Below are positions 1-12,800 of a stretch of 64,000 nt of DNA, in pieces. The stretch covers positions 62,001 through 126,000 of the forward strand of contig JAECUM010003656.1 in assembly GCA_016617855.1 (NCBI GenBank), read 5' to 3'. The notes under the pieces were generated by a model. The model worked only from the letters and a program-made list of their open reading frames with translations. It did no database searches and had not been told where the DNA came from. The DNA comes from Megalonaias nervosa. Lineage: Eukaryota > Mollusca > Bivalvia > Unionida > Unionidae. Position numbers and translations under genes: made by a program. Position 1 is the stretch's first letter. Each line of letters begins with the position of its first letter.

Positions 1-200
1 CAGACCATGTACTTATGTTATTTGCAGTTGATGTGATAGGGGTGCTTTATTTTAACTACTGTTTATTTAAAAGGTTGCTTGTGATTATTTTAAATGACAT
101 ATTAATAAATTAATTAATCACACTAAATTTGTTTCTTTTTCTTCATCTTACTGTAAAGAGCTGCATTAATTACTTCTTATAAATTGTTAAGGATAGAACT
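1..200. other. AT-rich sequence, nothing recognised
   Basis: No exon, RNA gene or repeat structure could be supported here. Confidence 0.5.
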
Positions 201-332
201 ATGTATGTATGCATGTATGTATGTCCATATGTATGTATGTAGGTAGGTAGGTAGGTAGGTAGGTATGTATGTACATATGAATGTATGTATGTATGTATGT
301 ATGTATGTATGTATGTATGTATGTATGTATAT
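201..332. repeat. ATGT/AGGT tetranucleotide microsatellite
   Basis: Runs of ATGT flank an inner block of AGGT, with a few interruptions. The AGGT core probably arose by one point change that then spread by slippage. Confidence 0.95.
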
Positions 333-403
333 CTATTTGTAGATATCACAGGTCCCAGAAAATCTTGTGAATCAAATTGAGGAGTTACAAAAATGCAAAG
401 TTT

Positions 404-598
404 AGTAGCCTGGAGGCCTGCAGAATGCTTGGTCTGGTCTGCTATTATAAAGTCGAGTAGTCCAGGAGCTACCAGAATGCTGAGTTCTAGCTGCTATAAC
501 AAAATAGGTAACTCAAGGCTACCAAAATAATGAGTGTGGGCTGCTATAATAAAATGTCATGTAGCCCTAGGGCTACCAGAGTGCTAGGTGAGGGCAAC
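404..598. repeat. Diverged minisatellite, about 57-60 bp, 3-4 units
   Basis: Units carry a 'gctaccagaatgctgag' segment followed by 'ctgctataataaaat'. They differ at many positions, so this is an old array. Confidence 0.7.
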
Positions 599-599
599 C

Positions 600-1750
600 A
601 TGTGTTTAAGGTAGCCCATTGAGCTGCTGCATGATATGAGTATGATGTGTTGACTTGTTTGTCTTTGCAAAATATAAACAATAGAAATATAAACATGTTA
701 TTATATATTATATTATGTGTTTCATTTTTGATCCATGATCGTAGATTGTAAGGGTCATTTTTGTAAACACATTACATAGCTTCAGGATAGTGGGTTGCAC
801 TTTTAATGTGGATAAACATGTTTATGGCGTTTTGACCTTGGAATGGTGTAGATGTGATCTTGTTGATGAATTTGATGGGGTGTGAGTTCAGGCTATAAGT
901 TTTCCACCTAGAAAATCTGGTCTCTCTGATTTTTTATTGGTTGGTTGCTAAATGACCTGACCTTGTTGACAACTTGGAAAGTTCTGGAAATGAACATGTG
1001 ACCCTCATCCTGATTCTGAAATTGTCTTAGCTTTTTATATATGGTAGTGAGTAACCAAATTATTTATTCATATCTCAAACATCTGTGGTGGAGGCAGCCA
1101 TTTAGTTGTGTTCAGCTATTATTTGAGAGGATTTATTTATTTCAATTATTCATTGGCATTACAAACTGCTCATCTGCTTTTGAAATTTTGCAGGCCTGTT
1201 GGTATTAGTCCACAAGAAATGGTGATGTGTCAGAAATGTTTGAAGGTCTTCAGCATTGTTAACATTCTTTTTTAAAGTCTTCATTATGGTTTTCATGTTC
1301 AAAATTTGGTTTACAAAATGAAGATATAAAACCAGAATGAATCCAGAGGAAGCCATAGAGACATAATATGACAACTTTTTAATATAAATGTTAATTAAAC
1401 TTTAGTGTCTTGATAATTTAGTTTCTTCAAGAAAAATTATGCTATAGTAATCTTTTTTCAGTACTAATAAATACAGTTATTGTGTTAAAAGTGTCTCTGT
1501 GACTCTAAAGTGACATTTCACTTTTCTTCAAGTATCTAGTACATTCAAAGTGATAAAGATATAGTGATTGAAAATGTCATTCTATCCATCTGTCAGTTCA
1601 TTTTTCTATTGACCAAGATCTGTCCAGCATCAACATTTTTGACTGTTTTTGAAATGGCAGTATCACTTTCAAATGGGAGGTACCACTTTTGAAGGGGCAA
1701 TATCTTAACACTGTGTTCTTAAACTTACTAATAGAAAAAAGCAAAAGAAA
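600..1750. other. No gene seen
   Basis: AT-rich sequence upstream of the M12B gene. A 71-codon open frame on the minus strand (1159-1374) has no recognisable domain and no splice context, so it is not called. Confidence 0.5.
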
Positions 1751-1754
1751 CAAG

Positions 1755-2100
1755 TTTCTTAAAAATGAATAATTTATTTCTCAAAAGTTACAAAGTAATA
1801 GTTTAAGAAGAACTTACAGTATTGGGAATTAAATCCCAAATGATCCCAAATGTTCTGTCATAAGTCCTAAAGTTTAGAATGCTCCAAATGAATTTTAATA
1901 TTGAATGTGTTGATGTACCAATCATCTGGATATATCACAATGATATAATCCAGAATGTCTTTGAATGAATTCACAATAATCCAAAGCAGTGTTTTAGTCC
2001 AAAAAGTCAATGATCACTTTGTATTTCTAATAAATAATTTTAATGATTCTCTCAAAATATAACCAAACACAACAGTAAATTATTCAAAATTCAATGTTCA
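1755..2100. repeat. Dispersed repeat, copy 1 (second copy near 60.55 kb)
   Basis: The block contains 'aatttatttctc', 'acaaagtaatag', 'aacttacagtat', 'aaatgttctgtcataag' and 'atgatataatc'. They recur in the same order, diverged, at 60550-60850. It has no coding potential and no defined termini; it is probably a fragment of an old interspersed element. Confidence 0.5.
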
Positions 2101-2101
2101 A

Positions 2102-2480
2102 AATAATGAGTCTATCTTGGCAAGGTTGATAATAATGAGTCTATCTTGGCAAGGTTGATAATAATGAGTCTATCACAGAAAGGTTGATATGAGTCTGTCA
2201 TGGAAAGTTAATAATAATGAGTCTGTCTTGGCAAGGTTGATAATAATGAGTCTATTATTGAAGGGTTGATAATAATGAGTCTATAGTGGCAAGTTGATAA
2301 TAATGAGTCTATCATGGCAAAGTTGAAAATAAGGAGTCTGTCTTGGCAAGATTGATAATAATGAGTCTATTATGGAAATATTAGTAATAATAAGTCTATC
2401 ATGGAAAGATTAATAATAATGAATATATCATGGAAAGATTGATAATAATGAGTCTATCATGGAAAGATTGATAATAATGA
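2102..2480. repeat. Minisatellite, about 28-30 bp, about 13 units
   Basis: The unit is built on 'aatgagtctatc' plus 'ttggcaaggttgataat'. The spacer half varies (ttggcaagg, atggaaag, acagaaagg). The array is imperfect and non-coding. Confidence 0.9.
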
Positions 2481-2631
2481 GGACACATACTGAGTAGTAC
2501 AAAAAATTATGTTAATGGAGAAAACTTAAGGCCCCAGTATCATTAGATTTCATGCATATACTGGTAGTAATTGAAAATTAATCAAAGAGAGTGATTTTTT
2601 TTATAAATCTTGTCCTTGATATTTAGGTGTC

Positions 2632-2903
2632 TGCTATTAGATGTACTTCATTATTAGTGTACATTCCAGCCTATTAGATTTTGCTATTAGTGTACGTTCA
2701 AACGTGTTAGATTTTGCTGTTAGTATGCAGTGCAACCTGTTAGATTTTGCTATTAGTGTACAGTGCAACCTATTAGATTTCACTATAGTGTACAGTCCAA
2801 CCTGTTTTATTTGCTGTTAGTGTACAGTATAGCCTGTTAGATTTTGCTATTAGTGTACATTATAGCCTGTTAGATTTTGTTATTAGTGTACAGTATAGCC
2901 TGT
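2632..2903. repeat. Minisatellite, about 32 bp, 8 units
   Basis: The unit is based on 'tattagtgtacagt' followed by 'cctgttagattttgc', with moderate divergence between units. Confidence 0.9.
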
Positions 2904-2909
2904 TCTCAC

Positions 2910-3390
2910 AATCATTCACAGTTCCTCCTGTGCCAATTATAGTTACTGATCAATCCATTAAGCATTAAGTGTCCACTCAGTGATATTGACCATAATTTTC
3001 TTAGCAAATATCAACCAAGTTGTACTTCAAATAATCACCATTTTTGTTGTTGTTTGATGATCCCACTGGTACTTAGTGGAGCACCAGTGTACATGTACAC
3101 ATAGATGAAACACTTGTATGTGATGAAAAGGATAACAAGGCTTGAGAGAAAAATCCAGTCTTGACATTGATGACAGGTTCAACTTGTACAATACATTTGA
3201 AAAGGGCAATATGACCAGGATAAACTCAGTTTTGATTCCTATTAAAATATGGCATTGTTAAATGTATATAAATTATATGTGACAACAATAAAAGTACATT
3301 TATAGAAATGGGTGTTTCTTTCTATCCCTCCATTAAAGGTCTCCTATCATAAAAAAAAACAATCATTCTGAGATTATTCCAAAAGTGGTT
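2910..3390. other. No gene seen
   Basis: AT-rich sequence. A short minus-strand frame (3027-3209) shows no domain or conserved motif. Confidence 0.5.
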
Positions 3391-3393
3391 TCT

Positions 3394-3520
3394 TAACAGA
3401 TGTTTACCATATATATTCAAGTAATCCATTGCATTCCAACAGATGTTTACCATATATATTCAAGTCATCCTTTGCATTCCAACAGATGTTTACCGTATAT
3501 ATTCCATTGTATTCCAACAA
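3394..3520. repeat. Short tandem repeat, about 43 bp, 3 units
   Basis: Three units contain 'aacagatgtttaccatat' followed by an 'attcaagt..tcc.ttgcattcc' segment. The third unit is shortened. Confidence 0.85.
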
Positions 3521-3544
3521 ATCCTGATCCATGTTGTTTGTTTT

Positions 3545-3652
3545 ACTGCTTCTCTTAACAAACTGCATAGACCCAGACCTGCTAGTGGATTATGGACTGG
3601 CAGATCTGGGTTTGTGCAGTTTGCAGTTGGATTAAAGTTATACATGAGTAAC
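3545..3652. repeat. MITE-like element family M1, partial copy
   Basis: The copy contains 'cagacctgctagtgg', 'ggcagatctgggtttg' and 'tgcagtttgcagttgga', the palindromic core and right arm of the family seen complete at 56717-56936. The left arm is truncated. Confidence 0.6.
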
Positions 3653-3659
3653 TATGGTA

Positions 3660-4190
3660 ACTGTATAATATTCAGTATTAATTTTTGTGTTGTGTGAAAT
3701 TCATGAATAATGTGTATGATATTAGGGTATCTTGGGAAATTCAATGACAAGCAGAGATTTTTCAGTTACAATTAAACAAATATGTTATAATCAAAGTTAT
3801 GTATGGATATAACTTGTTTATGTGATATAACTTGTTTTTGCAACAGAACTTATTTATGACCCCAAGCCATTTTGTTCCATCTATATTGACCCTCAAATTC
3901 TAGAAACATGACTTTCATGGAAAAAAAATGTTTGTCAACATCTGCCCTTGTAGAATAAGAGAAACTATAGATGACAGCAGCTTGCATGGCAGTCTATTGT
4001 TGCCAGTCTAACTTGAAGGGTACATAAAAGTTTTACCTTGTTCTTGTCACTTCGGTATTTAAACAGAGTATCACACTGTGAGAAAGTTGTGTTACCATAC
4101 ATACTTAGATGAACATGGCAAAAACATCCTTCAGCTTGATAGTTGCTAAACATTTCACAATATTGACCAAAATGGATGGATTAGTGTATC
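3660..4190. other. No gene seen
   Basis: Unique-looking AT-rich sequence. A 62-codon minus-strand frame at 3965-4153 is not supported by any motif. Confidence 0.45.
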
Positions 4191-4206
4191 GCGTTCACCT
4201 CAAAAC

Positions 4207-4428
4207 CTGAGTATTCCAGCCCCTGAGTATTACAGTCCCTGAGAATTCCAGTCCCTTAGTATTCCAGTCCCTTAGTATTCCAGTTCCTGAGAATTCCAGT
4301 CCCTGAGTATTACAGATTGCTGAGTATTACAGATCCCTGAGTATTACAAATTCCTAAATATTACAGATTTCTGAATATTAAAGGTTCCTGAGTATCACTG
4401 ATTCCTGAGTATCACAGATCCCTGCTTT
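4207..4428. repeat. Minisatellite, about 16 bp, about 14 units
   Basis: The unit is 'cctgagtattccagtc' with later variants 'ctgagtattacagat'. Homogeneity falls toward the 3' end. Confidence 0.9.
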
Positions 4429-4737
4429 AGAAACACCCATGGTAGCTCATAATCCAAGCATCACTGGCATGATACACTCTCTGGTTGGTCCAGATCATCT
4501 GCCTCAGTTTGTCCTTGGGAAAAACACTTTGCTTCCATTTCCCTGGCATTTTATAGCCTATAATGTGCTCAGCGTGCCATTAAAAGCCAATCAACAACAA
4601 CTACAGATCCTTACCAACTATACCACCAATGTATTCTAAACTTAGCCTCCTCAAATTGTGGTCTAATACTGCATTTTCCAACTTTTTGTCCAGCTGAAGC
4701 ACTTAGTCTCCTTGATGGCCAGATCACCTAGGTTCCA

Positions 4738-4821
4738 CTGTACAGTATACTGTATGTACTAAATAAAGTACTCCCTCATTATAACACTATACAGTATATC
4801 TACTCAAGAAAGTACTCCTTC

Positions 4822-4867
<46 letters not shown>

Positions 4868-5046
4868 ATTTTCTCATTACAACACTGGTATATATACTGA
4901 ATAAAGCACTCCATTATAACACCATATGGTACATACTGACTAAAGTACTCTCATTATAACACTATGGTATATATACTAAATAAAGTACTCCTCATTATAA
5001 CACTGTATGGCATATATACTAAATAAAGTGCTCTCTCATTATAACA
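4738..5046. repeat. Minisatellite, about 41 bp, with an internal (AT)n tract
   Basis: Units contain 'aataaagtactc' and 'cattataacactgtatgg'. One unit carries an expanded (AT)n run at about 4824-4862, a microsatellite nested in the array. Confidence 0.85.
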
Positions 5047-5049
5047 CTG

Positions 5050-5340
5050 TTGAAATGGGAAGCTATAAAGATGGGCTGCATTTTAAAAAAGAGAGTTTTA
5101 TGCAGAGAAATGTTCCAATAAGGTGATATCACAAGTATATATAAAGACATGTTACTATTCAATTTTGATGGTTGTTTCCCGAAATAAATGTCTCTGTTTT
5201 TTAAAAAGAGGAATCGTGTTTTGTTGTGAATCAATAACAACAAAAGCAGCAATGTAATAAATAAAATGTTTTCTCATACACATGATGGTTGCGGAGACCA
5301 GGTGGAGTAATGTTGCTACCAATCTGAGGCATAGTGACAA
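5050..5340. other. No gene seen
   Basis: No supported gene. Overlapping minus-strand frames (5019-5252, 5155-5403) owe part of their length to the adjacent tandem repeats. Confidence 0.5.
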
Positions 5341-5343
5341 TAA

Positions 5344-5475
5344 TGGGAATTGATACAACAAAGTGTCAACTACATAATGGTAATTGATACAACAAAGTGT
5401 CAACTACATAATGGTAATTGATACAACAAAGTGCCAACTACATAATGGTAATTGATACAACAAAGTGTCAACTAC
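5344..5475. repeat. Minisatellite, about 37 bp, 4 units
   Basis: Nearly identical units of 'ataatggtaattgatac' plus 'aacaaagtgtcaactac'. Confidence 0.9.
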
Positions 5476-5479
5476 ATTA

Positions 5480-6300
5480 GAGAAATTTCTTTGTTATTTC
5501 CAACATGATAATGAAATGAGTATTCAGACATTACCCCACTCCTCATGCCCCTCCCCCATCCCCCAGTTTTCTCCTTGTCTCCAATGAGTATGGCATCTCT
5601 TCTTCTTAGAGGTCCCTCATTAACTGACACCTTGTTTATTGTGTAGTCTTTGCTATTGGACTTCAATGTGTGCATGAGTTATTGAGGGAGAGGTGTATTA
5701 GGTTTGTGTACTTGTGACTAGATTTAACCTTTTTGGATTTCGGTAAATCATCAGCCTTGTACACCCACTTCAATAGGAACTAAATTCTTATGAAAATATA
5801 TTCCATGCAATCTTTCAATCAGTAATTTGAAAAATAGAAATTTGGATTAGCTCAAATTAGATTTGCTGTTGCAAATAAATCAGGTATCTACCCTTAAGCC
5901 AAATGGAAACTAGAATGAACTCCAGCTTGGTTTGTCTGTCACAAGGAAAGCAGGGATTTGCCCTTGAAATGTGGACTAAACCAAAGGAAATGGATTAGAA
6001 TCAAATAGTATGATTTTCTCTTATAATCTGGATTCAACCAAATGGATACTAGGATTAACTCCAGGTAGGATTGTCTGTCATAAAGAAAACTGGAATTTCC
6101 CCTTAACTCCAACTATTTTTGCCTGTCACAATGAAAACTGGGATTTGCCTCAGTAGTGTGAGTTTTACTGAATGGAAACAGGTTTACATATTAGCTACAT
6201 TGGCTTTCCTTGGCACAAATCATGATAAGCTCCAGCCATTTGGTTTTCTAGCAAAATGGAAACTTTGATTAGTTTCAGCTATATTAGCCAAGTGACCCTA
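5480..6300. repeat. Diverged repeat-like tract
   Basis: From about 5880 a loose periodicity shows the phrases 'aaatggaaactag', 'tgtctgtcacaagg' and 'actgggatttgcc' at irregular spacing. It looks like a very old minisatellite ancestral to the homogeneous array that follows. No gene is seen in 5480-5880. Confidence 0.4.
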
Positions 6301-6318
6301 AGGAAACTGGGATCAGTT

Positions 6319-6506
6319 CCAGCCATGTTGGCCCAGCACTGTGGAAATGTGGATTAAACACAAGCCATGTTGGCCCAGCACTGTGGAAACATGGATTAAA
6401 CACAAGCCATGTTGGCCCAGCACTGTGGAAACATGGATTAAACACAAGCCATGTTGGCCCAGCACTGTGGAAACATGGATTATACACAAGCCATGTGGAC
6501 CTAGCA
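6319..6506. repeat. Minisatellite, 42 bp, 4-5 units
   Basis: Units read 'gccatgttggcccagcac' then 'tgtggaaacatggatta'. The period is 14 codons, so stop-free frames run on both strands (6284-6538 minus, 6341-6640 plus); these are products of the periodicity. Confidence 0.95.
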
Positions 6507-6610
6507 AGCAAATAGGAACAAGGATAAACTCTAGGCATGTTAGCGAAAACTCCCTCGTGGGGCCTAATGATTCAAATGTAATCTTATCCTTCCTTTTCTT
6601 TTGTTATCAG

Positions 6611-6843
6611 TGGCATTTGACTGAGTGGATGATCATATGATTACATGAAGACATCTTTGTCAGGTATACATATGGTAATGCATTGCCACAACCATTGGTA
6701 CAAGAAACCAAATATTGTGACCCATAATCATTGTGCATATGGATATCTTGTAAACAAGAAGTCAAAAATGTTTCCAGATTTTAGTGTTTTGATGTTGGTG
6801 ATATGTGCATTAACCAAAGCCCATAATGCTACAATGAACCAAG
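6611..6843 (+). CDS. M12B gene exon 1: signal peptide (coding part 6768-6843)
   Basis: A strong pyrimidine tract ending in TTGTTATCAG at 6601-6610 may be an acceptor, making 6611-6767 5' UTR and implying a further upstream exon. The start ATG at 6768 is chosen because it gives MFPDFSVLMLVICALTKA, a compact secretion signal with likely cleavage after TKA or HNA. An in-frame ATG at 6645 would add 41 non-hydrophobic residues. The exon ends CAAG|gtaaga in phase 1 and joins exon 2 to make a Gly codon. Confidence 0.7.
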
Positions 6844-9800
6844 GTAAGAACAGTACAAAATGTCTATCTGTCTGTATGTCTGTCTCACATTCATGTTAGT
6901 TTCCTCAAAGCTGCATGAGCCTATGAATCAGAGAAATTTATCCCTTTTATCATTGTAATGTGAATTGATTCAATAGACTCCATACATTTTATTGTGAATT
7001 TTGATTCAATAAACTCCATACATTGTAACATGAATTAATTCAGTAAACTCCATACATTGTAACATGAATTAAATCATTAAACTCCATACATTGTAACATG
7101 AATTAATCATTAAACTCCATACATTGTAACATGAATTAATTCATTAAACTCCATACATTGTAACATGAATTAATTCATTAAACTCCATACATTGTAACAT
7201 GAATTAATTCATTAAACTCCATACATTGTAACATGAATTAATTCAATAAACTCCATACATTGTAACATGAATTAATTCAATAAACTCCATACATTGTAAC
7301 ATGAATTAATTCAATAAACTCCATACATTGTAATGTGAATTGATTCAGGAAACTGTACATATTTGTCCATACATTGTAATGGGAATTGATTCAGGAAACT
7401 GTACATATTTGTCCATACATTGTAATGTGAATTGATTCAGGAAACTGTACATATTTGTCCATACATTGTAATGTGAATTGATTCAGGAAACTGTACATAT
7501 TTGTCCATACATTGTAATGGGAATTGATTCAGGAAACTGTACATATTTGTCCATACTGTACATATTTGTCCATACTGTACATATTTGTCCTAATAATTCA
7601 GCATAACAATTTAGTTTCTCTAATAATTTCATCCCTTTTTCCATGTTCTTTTTCCAATTTGAATTTTGCATGACATTTATACCAAAAATGAATATTACAC
7701 TTACAGCTATTTTTACCATATATTTGAGTTGAGACATTTTAAACTGAATGCTTGTAATAAATACCTTATAAAAAAATTTAGAAAGATAAACTTAAAATCT
7801 TGTATAAATTAATTAATAAAAAGGATTCATTATCTAACACTGTCACACTGTCAGAATTTATTTATTTCTGTTAATTATTGTATGAGTAATCATATTTGAT
7901 TGAATTTTTTGGCACCAGCATTCTGTTCATTATTGTATGTGAGTAATCATATTTCATTGAATTTTTTGGTACCAGCATTCTGTTCATTATTGTATATGAG
8001 TAATCATATTTCATTGAATTTTTTTGGCACCAGTATTCTATTAGTTATTGTATGTGAGTAATCATATTTCATTGAATTTTTGGCACCAGTATTCTGTTCA
8101 TTATTGTATGTGAGTAATCATATTTCATTGAATTTTTTTTTGCACCAGTATTCTGTTCATTTCGTAATCAGATACCATTACAGTGTATTGCTTTTAAATC
8201 AGAACAATGTCACTCAAATATCAAAAGAAAAAATAATTCTTGGCCTTAAGATTTCCAGAGATTTATTAATAGATGAACTGAAATGTCTAGTCATCATATA
8301 TTTATCTTCATAATCTCATTTGATTTCAATTAAAATGGACTTGGACATACATTGACAGGATTTTACATTGTTTGAATGGGCATTCTTTGATAACCTATGT
8401 TATTATGAGTATCATTTTGGCTTTTATTAAAATGTAATTTTTCTAGCTTTTTATTACCATATTGGCAGGAGATATTGCAAGTGTAGTGGTGATGATCACC
8501 AGAGAGGACTTTGAGCTCTCTCACACACTGGAAATCTTGATCTCAACCAGTCAGCATGAGATCTCATTGAGATTAGTTAGAAAGCCATGGAGTGAGAACA
8601 GTCTGTCACCAATCCTTTTCTATGAAAGGGGGATACTCAACATGGCTGACAGTGTCAACAACATGGTAATGTATTCAGCTTCATACTGTATTCTGAGAAC
8701 ATTATAAAATACTTTGTAAACTGAATTATTTAAACAATTGTCTGGGAACATTAGGAGGAATACACTGCTCTGTTCTTCATAGTTTTTATTTTCCAATCTA
8801 ATAATTGTATTGGTTGACCTTTATACTGAGAAAACAAATGCTATTTTATTTTCTTTAAATAAACTCTTCATATTCTTATCAAAGAACTTTGGGTAATTAT
8901 TGTATATGCAGTTTAGTTGTGTAATGGTGGGGGTGGGGGGATTGCAGGAAGGGGGATAGTTTTTCTACATAAAAAGTGCATAAAGTTTACTCTCACACAG
9001 GCCACTGGTAAGTGGTATCAGAAGAATGGCCTTTCCTGTGTAGTGCTCTGCTGGCATTTGTCTTAAAAAGTTTATTCTATGTAATATCTAAAAGATCAAC
9101 AGAACCCTGGCATAGTCAACTAACTCAGGGAGGTAGAGGGACCACTTTGAGATTTAGGTAGGCCCCATGTATAGGGCCATCTTGTTTTTGGAGCACTCAT
9201 GAAAATATTTCTTTTTAAATTTCAGAATATGGGTTTTTATAAAGATTCCCACAATGGTGCATCTGTACTTATAAGGAGACGAAACAAAAAGGACTATGAA
9301 TTGGTAATTAATTATGAATCTGTAATTAATTGTGAATTGGTAATTAATTATGAATTGGTAATTAATTATGAATTGGTAATTAATTAGCTTTTTAGGGATA
9401 CTGAGATACCTGCTGTCTATCTTTCTGTCTGTCTCCATTAATTTGCTTTTAATCTCTTCATAAACTGTTGGATGAAAATTTACAAAATGCGATACTTACC
9501 TTGTCTCTATGGTAACCATGTGCATGAAAGACATTTGTCTTGGCTACCTCTCCTTGGATCTGTTTGCAAGATGATCAAAGGTCAGATGTTCAAATATTTC
9601 AGTTAATATTTTCAAATATTTGATTTTTATATAGATTCCTGGTTTCAAAAGATCTGTACATTGACCAAATTGAGTAGTACCCAAACTTAGTTATAAATGG
9701 GATCATCTACTGTAATTGCTATCTGATCCATAAGATTATAAGATTATATTACATTCCTGTAATTACTATTTGATCCTTAAGATTATAAGATTATACTAAG

Positions 9801-12800
9801 TTCATGTAACTACAGTTTGTCTGAGTTGATTATATAACATTATTGGTATTACAAATAATATGTGATCCATGAGGTTAGATGACATTCCTGTAATTGCTAT
9901 TTAATCCATAAGGTTATATGCATTGCTATTGTTACTATTTGATCCACTGGGTTTCATGACATTCCTATTTGATTCATGAGGTTATGTGACATTCCTATTA
10001 TTACTATCCTATTATTACTATTTGATCCATAAGATTATATGCATTGCTATTATTACTATTTGATCCACGGGGTTTTATGACATTCCTGTAATTGCTATTT
10101 GATCGATGCAGCTATATGATATTATGGTAATTACTGTTTGATCCATGAGGTTATATAACATTCCGGTAATTACTGTTTGGTCCATACACTTATATAATAT
10201 TACAGTAATTACTGTTTGATCCATGCAGTTTTATTTAATTACTATTTGATCCACTGGGTTTCATGGCATTCATGTAATTACTATTTGATCCATAAGGGTA
10301 TATGATATTACAGTAATTACCATTTGATCCAACAGTAATATACATTATTTATACCCATTTCTAAGGATGTGAATTTGATGAGATGTATGTGAGAGGCTTA
10401 CTGCACTACAGGAGATCATGTGGAAGGCAGTGCTGAGGGGATCATGCCCTGAAGGGACTACCTACAGAGTTCCTTAATTATTTTGATGTATAAATCCTGA
10501 ATTTGTATTACATTACACAGCATGAAATGTAAATGAAATTCATCCTTCATATTATGTTGTATTTTTATAGGTTTCCTTACTATATCCTGTGAATAATGCA
10601 AATTTTCCATTGAGATCAGACAATCTCATCTTAGTATAGATTAAATTAGGAAATCCTGTGAGTAATGCAAAGCATCTGTTAAGATGAGATGGTCATACTG
10701 CTTTCATAGTTTACCTTAGTGAATTCAGTGGGAAATGCAAATTTTCTGTTAAGATAATACCTTCATACTATTTTCATAGATTAAATTAGTGAATCATGTG
10801 GGGAATGCAAATTATTTGTTAAAATGAGATAGTCATACTGTTTTAGATATTTATTTTAAATTTCTAAGTCAATGTTTCACTCTGTTCTCATCAGTTAAGT
10901 TTACTATTGCAAAAAGGTGTAATTTCAGTGAAATTTAGTAACAAATCTATTTTATTTTTTATATTTTGATTAGAATGGTTTGTAAATTTGATGTCTTTCC
11001 TCTTTTCTGTTTGATTAGTATGGTGTGTATTATGTTGGAAGTAAGGGCCACATCATTCAACCTGCCACACAGTTTGGGACTGAGATGTCTGAGCTTAAGT
11101 TACATCAAACTGTGTCACACCTTGTCGTACCTGTCAGCCACTCAGGTGAGAACATGCCACCTGTTGTATTTATTTGTATGATTTGATGAAATTGATCCAG
11201 TACATATAGTACAAATGTTTGGTAAATTGTTGTCTTGACTGGACATGACAATGTAAGTCAGGCAGTCTTGACTGGACATGGCATAAGGCAATCAACCAAA
11301 ACTGAAACTGACCACTACCCAATCAAATCAACCATCTAGTTGTAATTTTTTATTGTATTGTATTTTAGGCAGCTATCCATTAGTAGTTGGGAGGAGTTTG
11401 ACCAAACTGGTGTCACCTACATAATATGTCTTGTTGTACAATATATATAGTTTAAAATCTTCAAAACTCTAAACTTCCTTTCCTTTTCTCCATGAAGATA
11501 AATGCTATATGTCCATCATTTTCATCTCAATGACAAAAATGAAGTACATTCTAAAATAGCTGTGCAAATTAGTGAATCAAGCTGTAAATTAAATGGAATT
11601 AAAGATATATATTTTTCAATGTTTGAGTTTACCCAGGTACAATAATTGAATGAATGTAATAAAGTGTAAGGATGGCTACTGTAGCTTTAAATAATTAGCC
11701 TTCATATCATTCCAACCTGTCATTGATCTAATTTGATGTATCATAATTATATCACATTACCCAGGTAATCTTATTTGTATTGAATGATTGATTGACTGAT
11801 TGATTGATTGATTGATTGATTACACATGAGCACATTAAAGACTATTTAGTGCCAGGGCAATAGGAGTAAAAGTAGCTTGCCCAGAGACACACGACACCTT
11901 ATCTGACAAACGATGGTCATGGCAGGATTCAAACTTGCAACCCACTAATTTCAAGTCTGTCATGCTACCAGTTGATAGAATAAGTTATCAGCATTAGGTC
12001 ATGTTTATTTTAAGTTTTTACCAACTTTTATTGTATTCTTAAATTATTATTTACTTGATAAGAATATGTCAGAATATCATTTGCCACATGTCCTTTCCTG
12101 CGCTAGGTCTAGAAGAAAGTGGGTCAGCTGAGGACATTTCACACATGACAGCGACTATTTTGTTGGGAAAATCTCGTCACAAAAGAGCAATAGTACAACA
12201 CACGGTAGAACTACTAATGGTAGTTGACTATGCTGCATATGAATGGTATGTAGTAAAGTACTTACTTACTGTTTTCCCTCACTATAAAATCCCTCACTAT
12301 TCCACTAAAGTACTTATTTACAGATATCACTCACTATAAAATCCCTCACTATTCCACTAAAGTACTTATTTACTGTTTTCCCTCACTATAAAATCCCTCA
12401 CTATTCCACTAAAGTACTTATTCACAGATATCACTCACTATAAAATCCCTCACCATTCCACTAAAGTACTTATTTACAGATATCACTCACTATAAAATCC
12501 CTCATTATTCCACTAAAGTACTTATTTACTGTTTTCCCTCACTATAAAATCCCTCACTATTCCACTAAAGTACTTATTTACTGTTTTCCCTCACTATAAA
12601 ATCCCTCACTATTCCACTAAAGTACTTTTTTACAGATATCACTCACTATAAAATCCCTCACTATTCCACTAAAGTACTTATTTACTGTTTTCCCTCACTA
12701 TAAAATCCCTCACTATTCCACTAAAGTACTTATTCACAGATATCACTCACTATAAAATCCCTCACCATTCCACTAAAGTACTTATTTACAGATATCACTC

